A DNA stretch of 64,000 nucleotides from Mauremys mutica (lineage: Eukaryota > Chordata > Testudines > Geoemydidae): positions 56,144,697 to 56,208,696 of the forward strand of contig NC_059072.1 of the NCBI RefSeq assembly GCF_020497125.1, in the 5' to 3' direction. The translations under genes and the position numbers were made by a program. Below the pieces are notes generated by a model. That model saw only the letters and a program-made list of their open reading frames with translations, was not told where the DNA came from and made no database searches. Shown one piece after another: positions 47,850 to 57,200 of this stretch (its first letter is position 1; each line of letters opens with the position of its first letter).

Positions 47850-49700
47850 CTAGTAGCAACACTGCAATCTACCGTGTACCAGGAATATATGACTGGAGGA
47901 AGGGGAGAGGCTGGGTGCCATCTTTAAATTTAAGCATTGAAAGGAAAAATGCATGCTCAGCTGGCAGTACGGACTAGAATGTGGTGGAGTGGGTAATAGG
48001 TCTGGGCTCATGGCAGGAGCCCCCAGTGTGTCTCCCCTCTCCTCCTCCTCACTGTTCATGGCAGGGATCTGCCTCAGGCTCCTCCAAGGTATTCATGGTG
48101 GTCTGAAGGGTGTTGGACTGGTCTCTGCCAAGTATGGCATACAGCTCGTAAAAGTGGCAGGTCTGTGGCTCAGCATCAGATTGATTGTTGGCCTCCCTGG
48201 CCATGTGGTATGCCTGGTGAAGTTCCTTCACTTTCATTCAGTACTTCTGCTAATTCCTGTTGTAAGCAGAGTCAGGATGAGCCCCACCCTGACATCTGGT
48301 GGTAAATTATGGGGAGTGCGGAAAGTGTTGCATTGGTATTTCGGTTATTTGCATGGGCACTCCCACCCCACTTAGCATACCGCAAAGCAGCATGGGATGG
48401 TTATTTTCACAGCTGTGGGAGCCCCAATTTCGTTGTTATTGGGGCAGGAGGAATGAAATGTTGTCACCCTGATTGGGTAAATGGGGAACTACAAAATTGT
48501 CTTGTGATGGGGGGTTTCATTGTCAGCTGGATAGCGCTTGCTAGATGGGGCACATGGGTTCCAAAACCCATTGAAAAGAGAGAGGCTGGGGACAGAGATC
48601 TGTACTTGGTGGTGCAGGCTCTTTGTGTGAGCCAGAAGCACCAGTTCCACCTGTGCCTCTCTCCGCTGTGGAATGTCAGAGTTAATTTTTGATTCCCTTA
48701 AGAATCTAAATGCAGGTTACTGAGCTGAATTCACTGGTACTGGGGCTCCCCTACTAAGAGCTGGAATCACTAAGAGCTGAAATCACTGAAGAGCTGGACT
48801 TGCTGAGCTGAGAGCACTGAGTACTGTGCTAATGAGTGGGGGAGCCTGAAGCCATATTGTGGAGCAAAGCAGCTGGCAGAGCAGAGTGGAGCAGTTTGTG
48901 CAGCCACTGGGTGAGTGGAGCCAAGCAGCTCGCGAGGATGGCTGGAGTGGCTCCCAGGACAGCTGGTGGACCAGAGCAGCTGGCAGAGCGGAGCAGCCCA
49001 CAGAGCAAGCGGAGCTGAGCTGTTTGCGGAGATGACTAGTGGAAGCAGAACCCCACGAAGAGGCAGGGCAGTTGGCCCCGAAACCACGTAAGGTGCCTCT
49101 TTTCTACCCAGGCTGGGGAGGGGGACCTCTGCAGAGAGACTCTTGAGCTCTGGGGCTGCACTGACCCGGGACAGAGACTTTTGGATTGTGGGACTTTTAG
49201 GACTGTGGGTGATTTGGGGGTTGCTGGACTCAAGGGCCCCGAGAGAAGGACATGGCCCAATTTGCTGGAGTGGGTCTTTGCTCACGGTTTGACCTATGAA
49301 CTCTAGCTGAGGTATTTTCCCAGTTTAATGCTTGTTGTTTGTCATGTAATTAAACCTTTTCTGCTATACCAAGACTCTGTGCTTGCGAGAGGGGAAGTAT
49401 TGCCTCTTCGAGGCGCCCAGGGGTGAGTGTAAGATTTTCCCAGGTCACTGGGTGGGGGCTCGAGCTGGTTTTGCATTATGTTGTGGGGAAGGGACCCCTA
49501 TGTATTGAACCCGGCCCTTGCTGCTATCGTTTCGGCCCGGCAGAAGTGTTACACTGTCATACCCCTTTGCCTGCATCCCCTGTGCAATCTTTTCATAGGT
49601 GCCCATGTTCCTATGTCTGGTCCATAGCTGTGCTTGCACAACCTCTTCTACCCACAGGCTGAGGAGATCCAGTACCTCCTGTCTACTCCAAGAAGGAGTG
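47850..49700 (-). pseudogene. Myb/SANT-like protein gene, copy C, split by LTR-like block
   Basis: The N-terminal SANT half lies at about 49700-49557 on the minus strand (LWTRHRNMGTYEKIAQGM, QAKGYD). The other half is at 48270-48080 (MKVKELHQAYHMAREANN, then TCHFYELYAILGRDQ), followed by an acidic EEEERGD stretch. Removing 48275-49555 plus one GTCA copy restores a continuous reading across GYD|SAYNRN, which shows what the gene was before the insertion. No coiled-coil exon found. Pseudogene. Confidence 0.8.
48275..49555 (+). mobile_element. LTR-like insertion in Harbinger C Myb gene, 4-bp target duplication
   Basis: It interrupts the SANT coding sequence and is bounded by GTCA on both sides (48271-48274 and 49556-49559). 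A 4-bp duplication suits gypsy or retroviral-type LTR integration. An ATTAAA polyadenylation-like signal lies near 49350, followed by a GC-rich tail. Canonical TG/CA ends are not obvious, so 'solo LTR' is likely but not proven. Confidence 0.6.
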
Positions 49701-49794
49701 CCTCTAGTTCATGGAACTTGCTTGGTCAGTGGGGCAGTTGCACATGACAAGGAAGAGCTGCTAGGTGTGCTCACTGAGGTGGGAAATAAAGAAA

Positions 49795-50111
49795 AGACAT
49801 TTCAAAAATACACACACAGCGAACGGGAGGACAGGTGGCGGCAGGAAGACCAGCAGGCGACTCAAACGCTGCTTGGACTAATGAGAGAGCAAACGGACAC
49901 GCTCCGGCGCCTTGTGGATGTTCTGCAGGACCGCAGGCAGGAGCAGAGAGCCCCCCTGAACTGTATCTGCAACCGCCCTCCCCCGCCACAAAGTCCTGTC
50001 CCCCCCTCACCCAAAATCACAAGAAGGAGGGGCACTAGGGGCCGTGAAAACTGTCACTCCACCCCAGCAGAGCGCTCATGTACCAAACAGCTCTTATTCC
50101 CTAAAGTATGA
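49795..50111 (+). pseudogene. Myb-like protein coiled-coil exon, copy D
   Basis: The plus-strand frame reads SEREDRWRQEDQQATQTLLG, then LMREQTDTLRRLVDVLQDRR and QEQRAP. This is an amphipathic, charged helix rich in Arg, Gln and Leu, as in the C-terminal part of the Myb-like protein of the other copies. A Pro-rich and basic tail (PPPPQSPVPPSPKITRRRG) follows, ending at a TGA at 50109-50111. Without the SANT exon it cannot make the full partner protein. It converges on the transposase gene, about 790 bp separating the two stop codons. Confidence 0.75.
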
Positions 50112-50897
50112 GAATTGCTTGCCTTCCTGGCTCACCCGATCCCAAATCCCAGTTTCATCCCACAACTGTGTAGTTGAGTATTAAAAATAGTTTGCTGTCC
50201 ATTACTGTTTCCGTCATGTTTCTTTGCAGAAGACTTTGTGTGAAGGGGGGGGAGGGGTTTGTTAATTGCATAGGACAGCCACCATTAACAGGGTACAGAC
50301 ATGGGGGCAGGATCAACAGCAGGTCACACACAGAGTGCAGTCACTAGGCACCCGGGTCACTCTGCAAGGTGTCTGCATCCCCAGGTCAGTCTGGGAGGTG
50401 TATGTTACCCCAGGGTCCGAGCGCCTGGCATCCACAAATGGCAAGGCAGGCTGCCCTTACCATGCCCTTCCACCCTAGCCATGAACCTCTCCGATGCCCT
50501 GAGCCCCAGCCAGAGCCATCATCCCCCCACACCTACTCACCCTTCCCACACACCCCTCACCCCTTCCTGCAAACCCACCCCTTCCTGCACACCCTCCGGT
50601 AACCGTCCTCCCCCCAGAGACCGCTGTAGGAGCAGGAGCCTGTCAGTCCTCGAGTGTAGAAGCGGTCTGTACATCACTGCACACCGTACCCACCACAGTC
50701 TGCGTCCCTGTTGGAACCCTTGAACGAGAATTCGTTAGTAAAGAAAACTTTGTTAATTAAAAATGTTCCAATAACTTTATTTTTAAACGTCTGTTGGAAG
50801 GGGGGAAACCTGGTGAACGGGGTATGTAACCGCTGAAAAAAGTCAATAGTAACTGAAACAGGGGCAGGTTCAGCTTCTCTGTAAAGAGACTGGACAG

Positions 50898-52181
50898 TCA
50901 TAGGTTACCCTGCTCTCTGAGGAACCTAGCTTTCAAAGCCTCCCGGATGCACAGCGCTTCCCGCTGGGCTCTTCTAATCGCACGGGTGTCTGGCTGAGCG
51001 TAATCAGCAGCCAGGCGATTTGCCTCAACCTCCCATCCCACCATAAAGGTCTCCCCCTTGCTCTCACAGAGATTGTGGAGCACACAGCAAGCTGCAATAA
51101 CAATGGGAATATTGGTTTCGCTGAGATCCGAGCGAGTCAGTAAGCTCCTCCATCTCCCCTTGAGACGTCCGAAAGCACACTCCACCACCATTCTGCACTT
51201 GCTCAGCCGGTAGTTGAAGAGCTCCTTGTCACTGTCCAGGGCGCCTGTATAGGGCTTCATGAGCCAGGGCATTAGCGGGTAGGCTGGGTCCCCGAGGATC
51301 ACTGTAGGCATCTCCACATCCCCAACACTTACTTTGTGTTCCGGGAAGAAACTACCTTCCTGCAGGCGTCTAAACAGACCAGAGTTCCTGAACACACGCG
51401 CGTCATGAACCTTGCCCGGCCACCCGACGTAGATGTTGGTAAAACGTCCCCTATGGTCCACCAGTGCTTGCAGCACCATTGAAAAGTAGCCCTTTCGGTT
51501 AATATACTGGCTGGCCTGGTGGGCCAGTCCCAGGATAGGGATGTGAGTGCCATCTATAGCCCCACCGCAGTTTGGGAATCCCATCGCGGCGAAGCCATCT
51601 ATGACGACCTGGACGTTTCCCAGGGTCACCACCTTTGAGAGCAGTAGGTCAACGATTGCGTGGGCTACTTGCATCACAGCAACCCCCACGGTAGATTTGC
51701 CCACGCCAAAGTGGTTCGCTACTGACCGGTAGCTGTCTGGCGTTGCAAGTTTCCAGAGGGCTATGGCCACTCGCTTCTGCACAGTCAGGGCTGCTCGCAT
51801 CCGGGTGTCCTGGCGCTTCAGGGCAGGGGCCAGCAAGTCACACAGTTCAAGGAAAGTGCCCTTACGCATCCTGAAGTTTCGCAGCCACTGTGATTCATCC
51901 CAGACCTGCAGCACTATGCGGTCCCGCCAGTCCGTGCTTGTTTCCCGGGCCCAGAATCGCCGTCCCATAGCATGAACGTGACCCATTGCCACCATAATCT
52001 CCACGGCGCGGTGTACCGTGCTTTGTGAGAGGTCTGTGCCACTCTCACACTTCACGTCCTCACCGCGCTGCCGGAGCCTCCTCGCCCGATTTCTCAGCAG
52101 CTGACTTTGGAAGAGGTGTTCGATAAGGTGCGAGGAGTTGACAACGGCCATAAGTGCAGCGATGATCGCAGCGGGCTCCAT
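50898..52181 (-). CDS. Harbinger (PIF/Harbinger) DDE transposase, intact, 427 aa
   Basis: Catalyses cut-and-paste transposition of Harbinger elements in the nucleus, generating 3-bp TWA-type duplications; it normally acts with the Myb-like partner. The start is the ATG at 52179-52181 (MEPAAIIAALMAVV), where copy A also starts (MEPELL). Landmarks: RRFWARETSTDW (74-85); a helix-turn-helix-like region around 133-175 (KRVAIALWKLATPDSYRSVA, then FGVGKSTVG); the DDE_Tnp_4-type core with Asp210 (CGGAIDGTHIPIL), Asp260 (GKVHDARVF) and Glu334 (MVVECAFGRLKGRW). The C-terminal tail is CESKGETFMVGW...DYAQPDTR. Length and motif order fit the HARBI1-like family. No stop or frameshift, so it may encode active protein and mobilise other copies in trans. 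Whether it is transcribed cannot be seen. Confidence 0.95.
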   Translation of the reverse strand: MEPAAIIAALMAVVNSSHLIEHLFQSQLLRNRARRLRQRGEDVKCESGTDLSQSTVHRAVEIMVAMGHVHAMGRRFWARETSTDWRDRIVLQVWDESQWLRNFRMRKGTFLELCDLLAPALKRQDTRMRAALTVQKRVAIALWKLATPDSYRSVANHFGVGKSTVGVAVMQVAHAIVDLLLSKVVTLGNVQVVIDGFAAMGFPNCGGAIDGTHIPILGLAHQASQYINRKGYFSMVLQALVDHRGRFTNIYVGWPGKVHDARVFRNSGLFRRLQEGSFFPEHKVSVGDVEMPTVILGDPAYPLMPWLMKPYTGALDSDKELFNYRLSKCRMVVECAFGRLKGRWRSLLTRSDLSETNIPIVIAACCVLHNLCESKGETFMVGWEVEANRLAADYAQPDTRAIRRAQREALCIREALKARFLREQGNL

Positions 52182-52558
52182 GCTCGCAGTGCTGTGGCGT
52201 CCGCGCTGTCACTGACCAGAAAAGTGCGCGAACAGAGTTCCCGCCGGCGCTTTCAAGGAGAGAGGGCGGGAGTGACGGTTGAATGACGACAGTTACCCAA
52301 AACCACCCTCGACACATTTTTCCCCCAGAAGGCATTGGGGGCTCTACCCAGCATTCCAATGGGAAGCGGGGACTGCGGGAACTGTGGGATAGCTGCCCAG
52401 AATGCACCGCTTCCAATGTCGACGCTTGCCCCGTTAGTGTGGACTCACAAAGTCGAATTAGTGTCCTTAGTGTGGATACACAAATTCGAATTCATCAGGT
52501 CGAATCCACAAATTCGACCTAAGTTAAATCGAACTACTCTTGTAGTGTAGACATACCC
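52182..52558 (-). promoter_or_regulatory. Harbinger D 5' region and right terminus
   Basis: This stretch lies between the element end and the transposase ATG, so it must contain its promoter. A CpG-rich part (52190-52260) adjoins the ATG. A part with AATTCGA-type repeats (52440-52530) lies next to the terminus and is the likely protein-binding zone. I do not see a clear TATA box. Confidence 0.5.
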
Positions 52559-53189
52559 TAAGAAACTGCTGCTGAGATACTCTATACTACAAAATTAGGT
52601 TGAATTTATAGAAGTTGTTTTTTCAGAAATCGTTTTTATATAGTCGATTGTGTGTGTCCCTACACAAAATGCTCTAAGTGCATTAAGTCAGTGGACTGCG
52701 TCCACAGTTCCGAGGCTAGCATCGACTTCCGGAGCATTGCACTCTGGGTAGCTGTGGGTACTATCCCACAGTTCCTGCAGTCTCCGCCACCCATTGGAAT
52801 TCTGGGTTGAGATCCCAATGCCTGATGGGGCAAAAACAGTGTGGTGGGTTATTCTGGGTACATGTCGTCAGTCTCCCCTCCTCCCCCCTGTGAAAGCAAC
52901 AGCAGACAATCATTTCTCACCTTTTTTCCTGGGTTACCTGTGCAGACGCCATACCACAGCAAGCATGGAGCCCGCACAACTGACCATCACTGTAAGTCTC
53001 CTGGGTGCTGGCAGACGTGGGACTGCATTGCTACACAGCAGCAGCTCATTGCCTTTTGGCAGCAGACGGTGCGTTACGACTGGTAGCCATCATCGTCGTA
53101 TTACTGGGTGCTCTTTTAGTCAACCTCGGTGAGGTCAGTCAGGGGTGCCTGGGCAGACATGGGAGTGACTCAGCCAGGTCATTATCATC

Positions 53190-53300
53190 TTCTGCCGAGC
53201 ACCTAGGAGATGACGATGGCTAGCAGTCCTGCTGCACCTTCTTCTGGCGAGCAGCCAGGAGATGATGATGATGGCTAGCAGTCGAACTGCACCGTCTGCT
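53190..53300. repeat. ~52-bp imperfect tandem repeat in Harbinger B 5' region
   Basis: Two units containing CCAGGAGATGATGATG / CTAGGAGATGACGATG followed by GGCTAGCAGTC and CTGCACC occur in direct orientation. A third partial unit may precede them. Confidence 0.75.
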
Positions 53301-53406
53301 GCCAGCCTAAGATGTATAAGAGAGATGGAGTGGATCAAAACAAGAAATAGACCCGATTTGTTTTGTATTCATCTGCTTCCTCCCTCCCTCCCTCCATGAA
53401 ATCAAC

Positions 53407-53453
53407 GGCCTGCTAAACCCAGGGTTTTGAGTTCAATCCTTGAGGGGGCCATT
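53407..53453 (+). repeat. Cry-type SINE piece inside Harbinger B
   Basis: GGCCTGCTAAACCCAGGGTT and GAGTTCAATCCTTGAGGGGG closely match the SINE at 60361-60403 (GGCCTGCTAAACCTAGAATT, GAGTTCAGCCCTTGAGGGGG). Only the middle of the SINE, including its Pol III B box, is present; A box and tail are absent. Confidence 0.7.
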
Positions 53454-53609
53454 CTGTGTGACAGTTGTTTGTGTTTCTCCTCCATGCAAAGCCACCCCCT
53501 TTGTGGACTTTAATTCCCTGTAAGCCATGTCGTCAGTCGCCCCTCCCTCTGTCAGAGCAGACAATCATTTCATGTCTTTTTTTCAGCCCAGACGCCATAG
53601 CATTGGGAC

Positions 53610-54738
53610 ATGGATCTGCTTGGATCATCGCGGCAATTATGAGCACTGTAAACACCATGCGCATTATCCTGGAGTATATGCAGAACCAGAACCTGCCAAA
53701 GCAAAACCAGGTGAGGAGGCAACGGCAGCGTGGTGATGAGAGTGGGAGGATATAGACATGGTCATAGACTTCTCACGAAGTACAGGCCCCGGCAATGTGC
53801 ACATCATGGTGTTAATGGGGCAGGTTCATGGTGTGGAATGCCGATTCTGGGCCTGGGAAACAAGCACAGACTGGTGGGACCGCATAGTGTTGCAGGTCTG
53901 GGGCAATTCCCAGTGGCTGCGAAACTTTCGCATGCGTAAGGGCACTTTCATGGAACTTTGTGACTTGCTTTCCCCTGCCCTGAAGCGCCAGAATACCAAG
54001 ATGAGAGCAGCCCTCACAGCTGAGAAGCGAGTGGCGATAGCCCTGTGGAAGCTTGCAACGCCAGACAATTACCGGTCATTCAGGCATCAGTTTAGAGTGG
54101 GCAAAACTACTGTGGAGGCTGCTGTGATCCAAGTAGCCAGTGCAATCACTGAGTTGCTGATATCAAGGGTAGTCACTCTGGGAAATGTGCAGGTCATAGT
54201 GGATGGCTTTGCTGCAATGGGATTCTCTAACTGTGGTGGGGCGATAGACGGAACCCATATCCCTATCTTGGTACCGGAGCACCAAGCCAGCGAGTACACA
54301 AACCAAAAGGAGTACTTTTCCATGGTGCTGCAAGCACTGGTGGATCACAAGGGATGTTTCACCAACATCAATGTGGGATGAACGGGAAATGCACATGACG
54401 CTCGTGTCTTCAGGAACTCTGGTCTGTTTCAAAAGCTTCAGGAAGGGACTTTCTTCCCAGACCAGAAAATAACTGTTGGGGATGTTGAAATGCCTATAGT
54501 TATCCTTTGGGACCCTGCCTACTCCTTAATGCCATGGCTCATGAAGCCATACACAGGCAACCTGGACAGTAGTAAGGAGCTGTTCAACTATAGGCTGAGC
54601 AAGTGCAGAAGGGTGGTAGAACGTGCATTTGGACGTTTAAAAGCACACTGGTGCAGTTTATTGACTCGGATAGACCTCAGCAAAACCAATATTCCCATTG
54701 CTATTACTGCTTGTTGTGCGCTCCACACTGCACTTTAA
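53610..54738 (+). pseudogene. Harbinger transposase, copy B, one stop, frameshifts, lost C-terminus
   Basis: The original ATG is probably at 53610. A frameshift soon after it and another near 53755 break the N-terminus. The long frame 53758-54381 covers CRFWAWETSTDWWDRIVLQV, NFRMRKGTFMELCDLLSPAL, the helix-turn-helix region and the first catalytic Asp (CGGAIDGTHIPIL). A TGA at 54379-54381 replaces the Trp codon before TGNAHDARVF (second Asp). The frame resumes with MPIVILWDPAYSLMPWLMKP and reaches VVERAFGRLKAHW (Glu). A deletion after CCALHTAL removes the C-terminal tail and joins directly to downstream sequence, ending at 54738. Confidence 0.9.
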
Positions 54739-55225
54739 AACTTATTGAAGGCCAGCCTTCTGTTGCTTGGGCAATCCACTGGGGTGAAGTGGCTGAGTGG
54801 CTGGAGGCCCCCCCACCACGTTCTTGGGTGTCTGGGTGAGGAGGCTTTGGAACTTGGGGAGGAAGGCTTTTGGTTACACAGGGGCTGTGGCGGCGGTCTG
54901 TGCTCCTGCTGCCTTTCCTGCAGCTCAACCATATGCTGGAGCAGATGAGTTTGATCTTCCAACAGCCTGAGCATCGACTCTTGCCTTCTGTCAGCAAGCT
55001 GACGCCACCTATCATCTTCAGCCCACCACTTACTTTCTTCAGCCTGCCACCTCTCCTCACATTCATATTGTGCTTTCCTGCACTCTGACATTGTCTGCCT
55101 CCACACATTCTGCTGTGCTCTGTCAGTGTGGGAGGACAGCGGGAGCTCAGAGAACATTTCATCCCAAGTGTGTTTTTTTCACCTTCTAATCTTCGCTAGC
55201 CTCTGCGAAGGGGAAACATTTGTAG

Positions 55226-55909
55226 CTGGTGGAGGAAAAGGGAGAGTGGTAATTAAAAAGACATTTTAGAGAACAATGGGTACACTCTTTCATGTTAAAC
55301 CTCGCTGTTCACATTACATAGCACATGTGCTTTCGTTACAAGGTCGCATTTTGCCTCTTGTATTGAGGGCCTGCCAGTTTGGTGTGAGAGATCACTCACG
55401 CTTCACCCCTCCCCACACCACGTGGCTAACAGCGGGTAACATTTCTGTTCAGCCATAGCCAAACAGCCGAGCAGTAACGAGCACCTCTGAATGTGCCCTT
55501 AATAAAAGCACCCTATTTCAACCAGGTGACCATGAATGATATCACTCTCCTGAGGATAACACAGCAAGATAAAGAACGAATGTTGTTTGAATGCCAGCAA
55601 ACACCGGGACCATACGCTGCCATGCTTTGTTATGCAATGATCCCTGACTACGTGCTACTGGCCTGGTGCAGTAAAGTGTCCTACCATGGTGGACGGAATA
55701 AGGCCGCCCTCCCCAGAAACCTTTTGCAAAGGCTTTGGGAGTACATCCAGGAGAGCTTTATGGAGATGTCCCTGGAGTATTTCTGCTGCATCCCCATACA
55801 CATTAACAGACTTTTCCAGTAGCTGTACTGGCTGCAAATGCCAGGGCAAATTAATCATGAAACACGCTTGCTTTTAAACCATGTGTAATATTTACAAAAG
55901 TACATTCAC
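55226..55909 (-). other. Intron of Myb-like gene, copy B, containing an antisense frame
   Basis: GT (complement of 55908-55909) and AG (complement of 55226-55227) bound 684 bp. The pyrimidine tract CTCTCCCTTTTCCTCCACCAG precedes the acceptor. Splicing joins GEGTS to TNVSPSQRLAKIRR in frame, which is why I trust these sites. In copy F the corresponding intron is 29113-30356 with a perfect GTAAGT donor. Confidence 0.7.
55526..55822 (+). CDS. Third conserved Harbinger frame, copy B, open, ~98 codons, unknown function
   Basis: I do not recognise this protein. It opens directly after an acceptor-like CCCTATTTCAACCAG (ends 55525), or at the ATG at 55532 (MNDITLLRITQQDKERMLFE), and runs to the TAG at 55820-55822. 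Blocks shared in order with copies A, C and F are: D-I-(S/T)-L-L-R-(I/V)-T; PGPYA..LC.AM; KVSYHGGRNKAALPRNLLQR; ESFMEMSLE; IPIHINRLF. No transmembrane segment or metal-binding motif is evident. It is on the transposase strand and lies wholly inside the intron of the Myb-like gene. It could be a third Harbinger protein, or a 3' exon spliced to an upstream exon on the transposase strand. Confidence 0.6.
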   Translation: MTMNDITLLRITQQDKERMLFECQQTPGPYAAMLCYAMIPDYVLLAWCSKVSYHGGRNKAALPRNLLQRLWEYIQESFMEMSLEYFCCIPIHINRLFQ

Positions 55910-56815
55910 CAGAGGTCCCTTCTCCGCCTTCAAGGTCTGGGAGCATGCCTTGGGTGGGTTCAGGGGTTACTGGCTCCAGGTCCAGGGTGAGAAATATACC
56001 TTGGCTGTTGGGGAAACTGGTTTCTCCACTTCCTTGCTGTGAGCTATCTTCAATCTCTTCGTCATCATCTTCCTCGTCCCCAAAACCCGCTTCCATGTTG
56101 TGTGATTCTCCATTGACAGAGTCAAAGCACAGGGTTGGGGTAGTGGTGGCTGCACTCTCTAGAATGGCATACAGCTCATCATAGAAGTAGCATGTTCAGG
56201 GCTCTGATCCGGAGCAGCTGTTTGCCTCTCTGTTTTTTTGGTAGGCTTGCCTTAGCTCCTTAATTTTCACGCAGCACTGCCGCGAGTCCCTGTTATAGCC
56301 TCTGTCCTTCATGCCCTTTGAGATTTTTTCTAATGTTTTGGCATTTCGTTAACTGGAACGGAGTTCAGCTAGCATGGATTTGTCTCCCTATATGGCGAGC
56401 AGATCCCGTGCCTCCCGTTCGGTCCATGCTGGAGCTCTTTTGCGATCCTGGGACTCCATCATGGTCACCTCTGCTGATGAGATCTGCACCTTGCCACGCA
56501 GGCCAAACAGGAAATGAGATTCAAAAGTTTGCGGGCCTTTTCCTGTCTACCTGGCCAGTGCATCTGAGTTGAGAGCGCTGTCCAGAGTGGTCACAATGGA
56601 ACACTCTGGGATAGCTCCCGGAGGCCAATACCATCGAATTGCATCCACACTACCCCAAATTCGACCTGGAAAGGCCGATTTCAGCGCTAATCCCCTCGTC
56701 AGAGGTGGAGTAAAGAAACCGATTTAAAGGGCCCTTTATGTAAAAAAAAAAAGGGCTTAAATCGAGGCAATGCCACTCAATTCGACCTAAAATCGTAGGG
56801 TAGACCAGGCCTAAG

Positions 56816-57200
56816 TGTCAAAGTCAGACTCAGGACTCACAGTTTGTTAGACCACTCTGTTTATTAGCACAGCGCCCTGCTAATAACACCCAGATAATGT
56901 GAGCACCATGCAAGACCCACACTACCTCAATTTATACAGATAAAAAGGGAGCGAACTTGACAAGATAACAAAGGGAGCAGAACTGACAAGTTCACCGGAG
57001 GCCAGACATACATAGTTAATTTCCTTACTAACTTTTACCAATCTCTAGCTAATGTTTCACCATTAGCTTAAGTGGACTCATTGTTTATGCCTTAATGTTT
57101 CTTTTCCTGACACCTGTGTTTTAACATTCCTTACTTTTGCTTAAAGGTACATACAGCATTTCTTTAATCCTTTCTATTTTTACAATATAATTCATTCTAC
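56816..57200 (-). mobile_element. LTR-like block, minus orientation
   Basis: On the minus strand it ends in GAGTCTGACTTTGACA (CA end at 56816) and holds AATAAA in GTGCTAATAAACAGAG, about 45 bp before the end. The plus-strand left flank is the TAA of Harbinger B. Right end approximate. No retroelement genes attached. Confidence 0.5.

Larger units (their letters stand above)
44812..49775 (+). mobile_element. Harbinger copy C, broken by CR1 and LTR-like insertions
   Basis: The left end TCATGTCTACACTACAAAC is followed by a transposase relic (+), the third conserved frame (+) and a Myb/SANT-like gene (-). A CR1 tail (45365-45778) and an LTR-like block (48275-49555) have been inserted. The right terminus is missing: homology runs from the SANT exon straight into Harbinger copy D near 49775. 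Confidence 0.82.
49776..52558 (-). mobile_element. Harbinger copy D, with intact transposase, deleted Myb side
   Basis: The right terminus is GTAGTGTAGACATACCC (to 52558), followed by TAA. Subterminal sequence has repeated AATTCGA / TCGAATT words. The transposase (-) is fully open. The Myb-like gene on the plus strand is reduced to its coiled-coil exon, and the SANT exon, third frame and left terminus are absent. CpG dinucleotides are still frequent, suggesting a younger insertion than A, B, C, E and F. Confidence 0.85.
54735..56459 (-). pseudogene. Myb/SANT-like protein gene, copy B, two exons
   Basis: Exon 1 starts at the ATG complementary to 56457-56459 (MESQDRKRAPAWTEREARDL). Its SANT/Myb fold has a stop after LLAI and another between SS and RNAKTLEKIS; the domain ends KIKELRQAYQKNREANSC...CYFYDELYAIL. 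An acidic linker follows (GFGDEEDDDEEIED), to GGEGTS. The donor CTCTG|GTGAAT is at 55910/55909. The acceptor CCTTTTCCTCCACCAG ends at 55226 and keeps the frame: TSATNVSPSQRLAKIRR. A stop occurs soon after. Exon 2 (55225-54735) encodes the coiled coil (SECRKAQYECEERWQAEESK, WRQLADRRQESMLRLLEDQ). Its end overlaps the transposase relic by a few bases. The protein is presumed to bind terminal DNA; this copy is broken. Confidence 0.8.
52575..56811 (+). mobile_element. Harbinger copy B, nearly full length, decayed
   Basis: Ends GATACTCTATACTACAAAAT (left) and CGTAGGGTAGACCAGGC (right) are decayed inverted repeats; TTAGGTTGAAT on the left mirrors ATTCGACCTAA on the right. TAA follows the right end. 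Order: 5' region with a SINE-like piece and tandem repeat, transposase (+), coiled-coil exon of the Myb gene (-), third frame (+), acidic and SANT exon (-). It is the best template for the layout of the whole family in this window. Confidence 0.9.

Noticed and set aside
50301..50723. 140-codon plus-strand frame downstream of the Myb coiled-coil exon
   Set aside because: Pro/Ser/His-rich with no counterpart in the other Harbinger copies; most likely 3' untranslated sequence between the convergent Harbinger genes.
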